Both the position numbers and the translations under genes were made by a program. Shown piece after piece: positions 48,412 through 58,668 of a stretch of 64,000 bases of DNA. Source of the DNA: Straminergon stramineum (taxonomy: Eukaryota > Streptophyta > Bryopsida > Hypnales > Calliergonaceae); the NCBI GenBank assembly GCA_963920665.1, contig OY987271.1, positions 12,651,350 to 12,715,349 of the forward strand, given 5' to 3'. The first letter of the stretch is position 1. Each line of letters starts with the position of its first letter. Below the pieces are notes generated by a model. It had not been told where the DNA came from. It worked only from the letters and a program-made list of their open reading frames with translations, and did not search any database.

Positions 48412-49800
48412 CCTTTCTATGGTTTGAAAATGGAATACAACTGTTGCAGTAACAACAGTACAATAATGTTTGATCATTGGATGGTGGAAAATGGTCTGAA
48501 TTTTCTTGGGTCAGTCAAGTGAAAGTGGTTCAAGTTTCAAGGATTTTGCTGACGAGTCATATCTCGGTGCTCTAAGCTTTGATGCTGCATTTTTGTCAGG
48601 ACTCAAATAAATGACATTGTCTATCAACGAAAAAAACAATTGCTCCAGACGATGAAATCGGATCACTAAGGTAGACCAGCCTATTACCACCCTGATTCGC
48701 AATCTGAGTATATTAGGACCAACTCCAGGAGGGGCACATATTTTTCAGAGGTGTGCGCATGTTTCACGAATCAAATCCAAGTGGAATTATAATTTTTCGA
48801 TAAAAATTATAATTTCTATGAATTTTTAAAGTGATCTGCACTAAATTATAAATCTGCCACTAGACTAGAGTCAAAAATGTCCTATCCTCAACCTATAACC
48901 ACCATTACATTTACCTATTAACACTAGAGTTTCCACCAATCAAAGGCTGACACGTTATCCAAGTTGAAGTTAATGCACTGAAATTGTCAATGCAATGAAT
49001 GGACTTGGGAGGGTTTTATGGTGGTGATGGGGCCAAATCTAGGATGGCGGTTATAGGAAGATGGCGGAAATGGGCTAGTCTACCTTATGCATATGGATGA
49101 ATCAATGATCATTGCACATGCCCCAAATAATCTTTAACAAAGTATTCTTTGATATTTACAAATTTTGCAAATTGTTGTCAAATTTCATAGAATAACATAA
49201 AACATTTACAAATATTTTTTTTTGTTGGTGTTGTATTTGGTTTGTAGTTAAAGGGGTGAAAATAATTTGTAAAGTTGGAAAATTTTGATGATGAAAATCA
49301 TTCAATTATAAATGAAAAGATGATGAAATGTTCAAATTCTTTAAAAACCTAATACAAATTGTTTTTTGGTATACCAAATTATTTGTTTTTTCAATTGCGA
49401 TAATTGTTAAGTTCTAATGTTTCAATACTTATGTGATTGATTGAAAGTGTGTAAAAAAACCATTTTTTAGGCTCTAGTTGTGTATATGAGATAATATTGT
49501 TTTATCTTGTTTATCACAATCAAAAAAAGTTGGTACGTTACAGGAGACAATTCATAGAGATAATTCATAGATATTAATTGGAGGATTATATAAAACATAA
49601 TACTTTCCATGACCAAAATATTGTATTGTGCTACATTGTTTGAATCTTGTCATTCTAGTGTAGAAGATACTACATCAACTAAATTTGTAGGTTGTGTGAA
49701 CACAAAGTCCATTTCCAATAGGATCTTTCAAAACAATAACACACGATACCTAAACCTCTGCAAAGTAGTAGGTAGTAAAACTATCTACCCAAAGTAGGGA

Positions 49801-50294
49801 ATATATAGAACCACTTGCACTCGACTCTTTTATTAAAGCGATGACCTTTTACTGTTCAACAATTTCCATTGAAAAAAACAACACATAATTATACCTATGA
49901 TAACGACAACGACGATGGACTTGGTCAAAGGCAAAGCCCCCATAATCATCCATCCCCTCCCACCACATGCACCTCAGACACCTCAGACACCACTCATTCA
50001 ATCAAAAATCCGTTCATCCATCAGATCTACAACTAATCCGTTCATTCATCCTACACAATATCATTCATTTGAGACCTGACCTAATACCTGCAGCAGCAAA
50101 GTGTACAACACCTAAGATAAGACTTGTCAGCAGAAAATGGGGGGAAATCCTTGAAACCTGCACCATTTTCAGTCAACAGGGACCACACGAGTCTCATGCT
50201 TGCTTGCCTTGCCTGCCTTGTCTGCCTACTTGCCTCCCAAGCCAACCAACCATGCAATAAAGAGTTTGCAGACAAAACTGACTGCCAGCCAACC
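49801..50294. other. Transition from AT-rich repeats to C-rich low-complexity DNA
   Basis: GC content climbs and the + strand becomes C-rich, with short runs such as CTTGCCTTGCCTGCC near 50200. The open frames here (for example 50124-50612) are driven by composition. No gene is supported. Confidence 0.5.
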
Positions 50295-50422
50295 AGCCTT
50301 GGAGGCAGCTCCCGGCCATGCCTTGGAGGCAGCTCCCCAGCCAACCAGGCCTTGGGCGTAGCTCCCCACCCATGCCTTGGAGGCAGCTCCCCGGCCAACC
50401 CAGCCTTGGAGGTAGCTCCCCC
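50295..50422. repeat. Minisatellite, ~24/29-bp alternating units, five copies
   Basis: CCTTGGAGGCAGCTCCCC-like units start at 50297, 50321, 50350, 50375 and 50404, so the spacing alternates 24, 29, 25, 29. The alternation suggests that a two-unit block was itself duplicated. Each unit contains GGAGGCAGCTCC, an imperfect palindrome. Confidence 0.8.
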
Positions 50423-50499
50423 CGGCTTCCTCCTTCACTCACAGAGTCAATTCAAATTCAAAATTTCAAATCCCAACCCCCAGGACAGACAGAGTTTTT

Positions 50500-50890
50500 T
50501 TGTTTTTTTTGTTTTCCTTTCCTTTCCTTTCTTTCCTTCCCATTCAGCAATGACTGGACTGATGACTGCTACCCCACTCATCATCGTCAACTTGGAACAT
50601 GTCTGCTGCTGATCAGATCCCAATGTGTCTGTGCACAGAACTTAAACTTAAACTTAAGCTTAAGCTTAGTCAGACAGACTCTACCAATCCCAATTCTTCC
50701 AGTAGTAATTTGAAAGCCCCCACCCCAGCCCACTGACCCCCCTTTAGTTAGCCCCACCCCACCCCCCAGCCCCTTCTGCTAAATTCTTCAACATCTAAAG
50801 GAAGAGAAGCTTCAGCTTAGATAGATACACAGACAGACACACAGACAGTCCCTCCAGCCCTCCCTCCTTCCCTCCCTCCCTCCCTTGCTC
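50500..50890. repeat. Cluster of low-complexity tracts (CCTTT, CTTAAA/CTTAAG, CCCCA, CCCT)
   Basis: TTTCCTTTCCTTTCC near 50515, repeated CTTAAA/CTTAAG hexamers at about 50640-50668, C-runs near 50715-50770, ACAGACAGAC near 50830 and CCCTCCCTCCC near 50870. The + strand is strongly pyrimidine-rich. Open frames across this block have no recognisable domain. Confidence 0.7.
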
Positions 50891-50899
50891 ATATTGCAA

Positions 50900-52331
50900 G
50901 GTCAGTTTAGACGGACATTCACACCTCTGTATTGTTAACATATGAATAATATATATAAGCTTATATGGGATGCCACCACGGGTACACTCACTCAAAGGGA
51001 GCGACGACGACGATGACGATGGAAGCCGCGGTTTATTTGATGAGACTTCCCAACCTCCCTTTCATCCGTCGGTCAAATTCCATTTTCATATGGGTTTGCG
51101 GTAGCTCGACACGTAGGAAATTCAAATGTCTACTCAAATGAGTATATATGTATGTATGTAACAGGTGTGTCCCCATGACTCGACGAATTCTCGGGGTTCA
51201 ATTGTGGAAAAAAAAAATATTCAATTATTATGTAGACTAGATTAATAGAGTGGGATTATTTTCTTGGAGTGCATGGATGCAAGGTAGGGGTGTGGTAGGG
51301 GTGGTCAGGGTGGGCATGGACAATTTTCCATGTTTTCGAACAAATTGGTAACACAATTGTACTTCAAATGTTTAGATCTTTTCACTCCATGCAGTATGTG
51401 TGCTGAATGGGAACAAGCAGTGCGTTGCCAACATGCATTCAAAGTGGCAATATACAGTGAAGTCAAGAAATATGGTAAACATGATGGGTCCTTTTGATTG
51501 GATGGTACGATGTCCACCATATAAGTTGATTGTCGGTTTACTGATTTTTTTTTTCATAATACGACATGCTCTTTAGTCTTTAGTGTTTTTTTTTGACCCC
51601 TAGGAAAATTAATGATCGCAACAACTAGCTAACCGGTCCAAAAGCTTTGGTATCTTCCCATGCCACACGTGGTTATTTCTTCTCCGATTTGGGTGTACAG
51701 ACAAGTACTTATTGAAACTAACTAAAAGCGAGGGGGCAGGCAGGCAGGCGCAATTCTGGGGGGAGGGATTTCCTACCATATAGCTGCGTAAACCACAGAC
51801 ACTGTGCTCATTACCATAATTTAGTGGATGGGTGGTCTCTATAATGTTTCAGTTAAACTAAGACTAAAATTAAGGACAGTCCGACCAAGATTCTCCGTGG
51901 GGATACGAGGAATTTGCTACCATTTATCATTTATTTACAAGGAAAGTAAGAAGAGGGTGGGTTTTTTATGGCACATCCCTACACTAGAATGCATATAACT
52001 TAAGTTATATGCTTATCATGTCTAATCAGATCGTGACAAAAGCTACCGTTATCTGATGACAGAATTTGTCATCCATCCAATAAGTTCAGTTATTAGTCAG
52101 AGTGTATTCAAAAATCGGTGCTTTAGCTGACTCATGAGTAACCATATATTGTACCAGTCTATGAGTTAACTTAATATGATGAAAGCTAGGAAACAACCAT
52201 ATAACTTATATGATGACTTGACAAAGTAATTACAGACACCAATTCAACTTGGGGTAGTACACAATGTCTGGTCTTCTGCTGACTTGTTACCATATAACTT
52301 AACTGGTAGGTCTGTACCACGTGCCACAATT
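50900..52331. other. Intergenic DNA, no gene seen
   Basis: Composition is mixed. Short open frames at 51305-51557 on the - strand and a short ATG frame near 51020 on the + strand have no recognisable features. The sequence lacks the TTAA-element landmarks. Confidence 0.5.
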
Positions 52332-52482
52332 TCATTGAAAGTCTCGTATATGGTAAACGGAGACCTAAAACCGAACCCAATGTCATTGCGAGTCTCGTAC
52401 GTATATGGTAAGCCGAGACCTAAAACCAAACCCAATGTCATCGTGAGTCTCGTATACGGTAAACCTAGAATCAAACCCACCG
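52332..52482. repeat. Tandem repeat, three units of ~51-56 bp
   Basis: TCATTG(A/C)(A/G)AGTCTCGTA, then ATGGTAA, GAGACCTAAAACC and AACCCAATG repeats at 52332, 52383 and about 52438, the third copy shortened. Units differ by a few substitutions and a small insertion. Confidence 0.8.
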
Positions 52483-53068
52483 GATAAGATATGTAGCCTG
52501 GTGGTTAGCCGACACATGACATAGATTATGAGTGTTTGGAAATCAAGTCAATATGGAATTTAGCTTTGAAAGGGGTGGTGAAGTGGAAACTTTACCTTTT
52601 CTATGCACGGTATACACTAATTTATGTGATTCGGAGTCACTAACCCATAAACGACACCACAGGCATTTTTCGGCTGATGGATGACAAAGAATCCTTTTGA
52701 GTAGGACAGAAGTGCAACAACTATTCATCTTCAAAATTTTGTTCTTTTTTTGAAAAAAACAAATTAATGTCATGACTATTTGAATGATTTCATTGCCAAA
52801 TGAGCAATTAAAAATGTGTTTTTAGGATTTTTAGGATGTTTTTGAACAAGAGATGTATGTTTCAATCTCTCTCGATATGTATTTATCTATATATGAAGCT
52901 TGATATTTGCTATACATAAATATTCTAAACATAGAATTTGTGGCTTGCAAATATTGTCTAAGACCCAAAACAAAGATTCATCTAGTGTGGGAGACAAAGA
53001 GGTTGGACTGTGATATATCTAAACTTATCTAGAACTTGCATTGATCTTTGTTCTTTTTTTTAGAACTT

Positions 53069-53999
53069 CTAACCTCCAAATGTTTTTGACTATGTTTTCA
53101 CTCAAAATGCTCTAAATCTATTGTTCCTAGCACAAGTACCAAATTTTAGAAAAATAAATACATGAGACACATGTAATTGTAGGATCTTGTAGTACACTAG
53201 TTTGAAAAGATGTGGAAAAAAATTCCAGAAAATTCCACCTTGTAGATTGCCAGATATTAGTGTTTGAATGCACAAAAATCCTTTTGGAGGCCCTGAGAAA
53301 AAATGGGCAGTTGCCCTTTACAAGAACACATTTGTATGACAAAAATTCCAAAATTGTGGTTTCTCTTTGGATTCATTCTACGAGGCAAGTTGGCTACATG
53401 CTTGAAAAAATTCAAATCATTTGGAATTGTACAACAAATAGGAAAAAAATAGTAAGTAGAAAGAAGTAGAGAACGATTCAACATACTAAATTGTTAAGAA
53501 TTTTTTTATGGAATTGAAAAATGTCAATCCCAATGGTTGTAACGTTGTAATAAACAATCTACATCCTATGAATTTTTTTTTCCAAAAATATTGAAAGTTG
53601 AGTTAAATAAATGGCTTCAAAGTTTATTTTAGAGAAGAGAATCCAAAACTACCCGCAGACTAAAACTCCTCATAACTTTCATCTCATTAATCAAAATGGA
53701 ATGATTCAAAGCTTTCTATGCTTATATAAATATAGGAAACCAATTTCAGAGTTTTATTTCTGAAAAATGTGTTTTTTTAAGAAATTTTTGGGCTGCCCGA
53801 AGATCAATGAAAATTACATATCATGCCATAATTTTCCAACTATGTATTCAAAAATTATGAAAATTATTGGGCCCTAAAGTTACTCCTCGGTCACATTTTG
53901 TGTGAAAATTTCAAAGAAAAACAAAAAAAACTCCATTTGTAGTGAGCTGCCCAAAATTGCTATATTGCGAAAAACGCAGTTTGGTCCTTTAGGGGTTAA
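53069..53999 (-). mobile_element. TTAA-bounded 0.93-kb element (E3)
   Basis: 931 bp, exactly the length of the 32.6-kb copy. Left end CTAACCTCCAAATG (one-base decay of TTAA), right end GGTCCTTTAGGGGTTAA. The interior is collinear with 32597-33527 (CTAGCACAAGTACCAAATTT, CATTTGTATGA, AGTAAGTAGAAAGAAGT). It is non-coding and forms an inverted pair with 56159-57125. Confidence 0.7.
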
Positions 54000-54359
54000 T
54001 TCACTAAAAGATGAAACTTACTTCAAGCCTATATTATTGAGGTGATGCAAGAGTATTTTAGAGACGCATGCTCCATTAGTTTAGAATGTTATGAGTTCAC
54101 CTCATTATTTGGAAGAACATTGTTCATCTTACTTGTGTCTAAATGTATAATTTTCTTATGCATTTTCAATGACAATATGATACTACTAAGTTCAAATTTC
54201 ATATTAATCATTAAAAGTATTTAGTTTGTTGGGCTATTTTGTGTAATGCATCAACAATGCTCCAATAGACTTGTAATTGGTTTGAAATTAATTTAGTGAG
54301 ATGAGTATGTGGAATAAGCAAGTAATTCACCTTCAAAATGAATTGACTTAACTTTTTGT

Positions 54360-55294
54360 TTAACCTCTAAAGGACCATTGTTCCCTCGGGGGACAAAATG
54401 GATTTTAGGCAGGTTCATATGACCTCAATTTTTAGTAAATTTTTTTGAAACTTTTCCACAAGATAGAAAAACTGATTAGCTTTGTGGGAATATAATTTTT
54501 ATTTCAATTAGTGCCTAAGAGCAAAAGCTATGCCCTCTTAAACTTAATTTACATGTCATCGGGCAAAAAAATAAATCCACAAAAACTTAGAAAAAAAAAA
54601 TTTGATTTTTTTTCTCATAGATTATATTTTTATCTACATTTGAAGCTTTGATTCATTCCATTTGGATAAGTGATTTGAAACTTTTGAGCAATCTTATTTT
54701 TCGGGCAATATGAGCATGTTCTTGAAAAAATAACTTATAGGATTCATTTCTGAATGCAATTTTTACATTTTTTCAAAAAAAATTGTTTGACAAGGTTAAG
54801 TTTGTTTGCTAGAACAATCTCACTGTTGGGATTATTGTGTTTCAATCCTATCTTAGAGCTATTAACGATTTAGTTTTTCATGTAATCTTGGACCTACTTC
54901 TATTTAACAATTTTTTAGAGGATGAAAATCAAGAGTTTTTCTTTTGAAATTTTTTTCCTAGAATATCAACTCAATTCTTCAACATAAAAAAAATTTTAAT
55001 TCAAAGTCCATAGTACAAAAAAATTCAACAATACGCGGTCAAAGTCATCTGAAATTGCAGGCCAATCATGAAAAAAACTTCTTTTTTCAACTTTGAATGC
55101 TAATATCTCTCAATCCGTGCGGTCAAAATTCATGAAATTCTTACCACATGGTCTGAGACAAGTAAAGTACAAGATCCTACGGTTAGATTTTCATCAAGTA
55201 TTTTTTTTGCTTTTTTTGGGTGAACGCAACAGAAATGGCAGTTTTGAGTGTTTTTTGGCAGAAAAATGGCCTCGGTCCTTCCTCTAGGGGTTAA
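54360..55294 (+). mobile_element. TTAA-bounded 0.93-kb element, best-preserved terminal repeats (E4)
   Basis: 935 bp. Left end TTAACCTCTAAAGGACC, right end GGTCC, then TTCCTCTAGGGGTTAA; complementing the right end gives TTAACCCCTAGAGGAAGGACC, an imperfect inverted repeat. Flanks outside the TTAA motifs are unrelated. Its left half matches 5244-5900 and 41614-42205, and its right part contains the family landmark GAAATGGCAGTTTTGAGTG. No transposase frame. Confidence 0.7.
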
Positions 55295-56158
55295 GGCAAT
55301 GCCCAATGTCAATCATGGACACAAATGAAAATTAAGCAAATCATTTGCTAGCTTGGCACATATGAATTGTATATTCCCTTATTTTGTTTGCTCGCCTTGC
55401 TAATGGGATTATGCAACATAATTAGTTTAACCTTTTAAGAACAAGATGTCCATTGTTTTTTAGTTTTTAGGATGTATTGAACTAATCCTTCATCGTTTGC
55501 TATAGCATTTCTCATAGTGTTAGTGCCTCAACACCTTGTGGATTTGCAACTACCATGTGATTTTGAATTAGGCACAAGGTGCAACTACTAAATTGGTTGG
55601 GATGGCAGAGTTTTTGGTATATAGACTAAAAAGTGTAGAAAACAATGGCCTACACACTTGGCATTGGCCAAGCGACTTATCATGTAGCTTCCCAAGAATG
55701 CAATTTATTTGTGGGTATACTTGTACAATATTGCCAATGTGGTTCACAATTAAAAAGACCAAGGATGTGTCAAAAAAAGATGTAGAATGAAGGATTCTAG
55801 AGATGAAACAACTTTGGAAAGCCCTCCAGCATATATCTCCATGTATTCCATATTTCAAGCTTTTAAATACAACAATACAACTTGCTCGTTGAAGATGGCC
55901 ATCGAAAATCCCACCCTAATTTCTATTTGTGCATGTTCAAAGGCAAAATTTTATGTATGTATGAGCGTATGCCCTTGAAATGAGGAGTCCCCGAAATTGT
56001 GGTCCAAGTGTGTGGGGCTTGATATTGGACCCCTTCGTAAAAAGTGGGTAGTAAGTAACTAAAAACAAATTGGCGAGACTTCAAACAACAAGAGACCCTT
56101 CATTGGGGGGCTAAATTGTGTAGGCCCCCACATTAGGACTATTGTCATTTTCAAAGGG
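55295..56158. other. Spacer between elements E4 and E5
   Basis: No family landmarks and no supported gene. The open frames at 55568-55858 on the - strand and 55787-55978 on the + strand are short and overlap other frames without recognisable content. Confidence 0.5.
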
Positions 56159-57125
56159 TTAACAAATCCCTAAATGCCCAAATTGCATTTTTTTTGGCAA
56201 CATAGCGATTTTGGGCAGCTCATTATGAATGGAGTTTTAATTTTTTTTCTTTAAATTTTTTTTCAAAACATGTGCCCAAGGAGTAGCTTTAAGGCTTTAC
56301 AATTTTCATAACTTTTGACTATATGGTTAAAAAGTTATTGTATGATATGTCATTTTCATTCCTTGGTGGGTATACTAGGTAGCTCAAAAAAATTCTCTAA
56401 AAATCATTTTTTTCAAAAATAAAAATTTGAAATTGATTTTATGGACTCAGATTATATTTGGAATGCTTTGAAACATTCCATTTTGATACTAAGATGAAAT
56501 TTATGAGGAGTTTATTTTGTAAGTATTTGCAGGTAGTTATGGAATCTCTACTCTAAAATAAACATTGAAGTCCTTTACTTAATTTAATTTTCAATATTTT
56601 TTTGAAAAAAAATAAAAATTAGGTATAGATTTTTTATTATAATATTACAACATTACAACCACTCAGATTGGCATTTTTCTATTCCATAAATAAATTGTCA
56701 ACAATTTCATATTTTGAACCATTATTCGCTTCTTTCTACTTACTATTTTTTTTCTATATGTTGTACAATTCCAAATGATCCAAAAAGTTCCAAGCATGTA
56801 GCCAACTAACCTTGAAGAATGAATCCAAAGAAGCACCATGATTTTGGATATTTTTTCATACAACTATGACCTTGTGAAGTGCAATTGCCCAAGTTTTTCC
56901 AGGGCCCAAAAAATGATTATTGTCAATTCAAATGCTAATATCTTGTAATCTACGTGGTGGAAATTTTTGAAATTTTTTCCACATCATCTCAAACTAGGGT
57001 ATCACAAGATGCTATGGTTACATGTGTCTAAAAATGTGCTTTTTCAAGAATTTGGTACTCGTGTTAGAAATGGCAGTTTTGGAGTGTTTTTGGTGAAATC
57101 ATAATCAAATACATTTAGGGGCTAA
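56159..57125 (+). mobile_element. TTAA-bounded element, ~967 bp (E5)
   Basis: Left end TTAACAAATCCCTAAATGCCC; right end CATTTAGGGGCTAA, with the terminal TTAA mutated to CTAA. Its left part is the complement of the right part of E3 (GATTTTGGGCAGCTCA), and its right part carries GAAATGGCAGTTTTGGAGTG. It is in opposite orientation to E3. Confidence 0.65.
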
Positions 57126-57266
57126 GCCTAAAAGGACATGGCCCCTATGACTAGAATAGTCACCAAAAATGCTTCGATTATTGAAACAATAGGTGCATTA
57201 TTTGTTTCTATAGTGAACAATTGACTCATCCATCGACTACTATTCGGCCGGAGCATCCTTTATAGG

Positions 57267-57464
57267 TTAACCCATAATTGTCGACACGAACATTTTGTGT
57301 CTAATGGATGAGAAAGAATCTCTCTATGTAGGACAGAATTGCAACTATTCATGCAAGAAAGGGGGATCTTTTGGAATACTTTGACTTCAAATGAGTATTT
57401 TTGATTTTTTTAAAGTACAAAAGGGTTGATTTCCACAGTCACCGGTCCGTCCTTTAAGGGTTAA
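57267..57464. mobile_element. Possible short TTAA-bounded element, ~198 bp
   Basis: Begins TTAACCCATAATTGTCG and ends CCTTTAAGGGTTAA. The ends share TTAACCC but little more, so this could be a small deletion derivative or chance. Part of it (GGATGA and GTAGGACAGAA) resembles 52675-52715. Confidence 0.3.
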
Positions 57465-58668
57465 TGAGCCCAAGAAATAAACATCCCGCTATCCAGCACT
57501 GGTGGAGATGCTCCCTCCCCCTCACCACGCCGCTATCCAGCCCGGTACATTTTTCCTCAGTCTCTCCTGGTCAAGAACGGTGGGCTTGCCTCCTTTCGAC
57601 GAAGCGTAAGTGGAAGGAACACGGTAACCGCTCCAGCTAAAAGCGGTGCGCAATTCGCCCGGTAGCCCGGTATTATTCAACCACACCAGTTTTCATTTTA
57701 TAAAATACTAAAAAAGAATAAGAAAAAGGCGGGGACGGTAAAGGATTGACGAATGAGAATATTGTCGGTATCGTCTTTCTGGTCGTTGCCGTGGGTGTCA
57801 TCATAGACTGGGGGGGCGGGGGGGGCGAGGGGGGCGGAGTGAGTGGGTCCTTTGTCTGCAACTTCGTCTGCACTGTCGGCAAATGAGCGTTTGCATCAAG
57901 GAAAACAATAAGTATTTTAATGTTGTATTTGCTTCCGTGCTAAGCTAGTTTTCGATTCTTTGCAGAGCTGCTTTCCTTGATTGATCTTTACTGAAAGACA
58001 TTTTTTTAGAAATTTTGGAAAAGAGCGTGGGATGTGCGATTGACAGGTGGTTGGTAAAGTACACTGATTGTCTGCGTGATGAAAGGACGATTAACTTAAG
58101 CTTATGATAAGAAGTGGAGCTAAGATAATAACTAAGCTTCGACAGAAGTGAAGTGAAGTGATTTCTGTTGTTGTCTGTTTTTTTTCTTTTCTGTATTTTC
58201 AAAAGTGATCATTATTCAGATTTGTTATTGGAGTCTTTCGCTGTACGGAGTCGGGGTTGTTGCGTTTGCTTCGGAGGTTTCACGTATATATTCACTTGCA
58301 CTGCTCCTGGAGAGAGTTTTTTTACGAAGACGCCGTGAGGGGCGACGCGGTGGAGGGGCGATGAAGGGAGGGGCGATGGAGGTTGATATCGTGTTAGGGT
58401 TTAGGAAAGTGGTGTGAGAGAGAGGGTGTGTTAGGTTGAGGAGGTGTATTCCAGGAAAGAGGCCTCATGGAAGGGAAGAGGCTTCGGTGGTGCCAAATTC
58501 GCAATTCTTATATGTTGTTACTGCGTATGCGTCGAAGGAACACAGTTGGCTCTTGCGGAAGATCTTTTTCTCGCTTTCTGGTTATCACTGATTTCGTGGT
58601 GGCGTGAAACGACGCAAAACGAAGACGCTGTGGCCGTGGCTGTGGCTGGCCTGCGTTGAAGGTCGGAA
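57465..58668 (+). promoter_or_regulatory. Upstream region / 5' UTR of the UBR-box gene, with a G-quadruplex-prone tract
   Basis: GC content rises sharply at about 57480. A purine tract at 57810-57837 contains four or more long G-runs (G7, G8, then G2 and G6, interrupted by C or CGA) on the + strand. Open frames at 58205-58659 lack recognisable domains, and a stop (TGA at 58657) lies in frame just before the UBR start codon. I infer promoter and 5' UTR; the transcription start is unknown. Confidence 0.5.

Larger units (their letters stand above)
43900..49800. repeat. Segmental tandem duplication, unit A ~43900-47160 and unit B ~47205-49800
   Basis: Long collinear blocks occur twice: around 43985 and 47237, around 45010 and 47870 (CTTGACCTGAACTACA), around 45310 and 48190 (TTGATGCCCACC), around 45640 and 48550 (TCATATCTTGGTGCTCT and TCATATCTCGGTGCTCT), and around 46640 and 49165 (TTGCAAATTGTTGTCA). 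The offset falls from about 3.25 to 2.5 kb along the unit because each copy has gained its own insertions. Within it no intact gene is visible. Comparing the two units makes several retroposon insertions and their empty sites directly readable. Confidence 0.75.

Noticed and set aside
50124..50612. 162-codon open frame with Cys/Leu- and Ser/Pro-rich repeats
   Set aside because: The repetitive peptide is produced by the minisatellite and pyrimidine tracts. All frames on both strands stay open there, so it is a composition effect.
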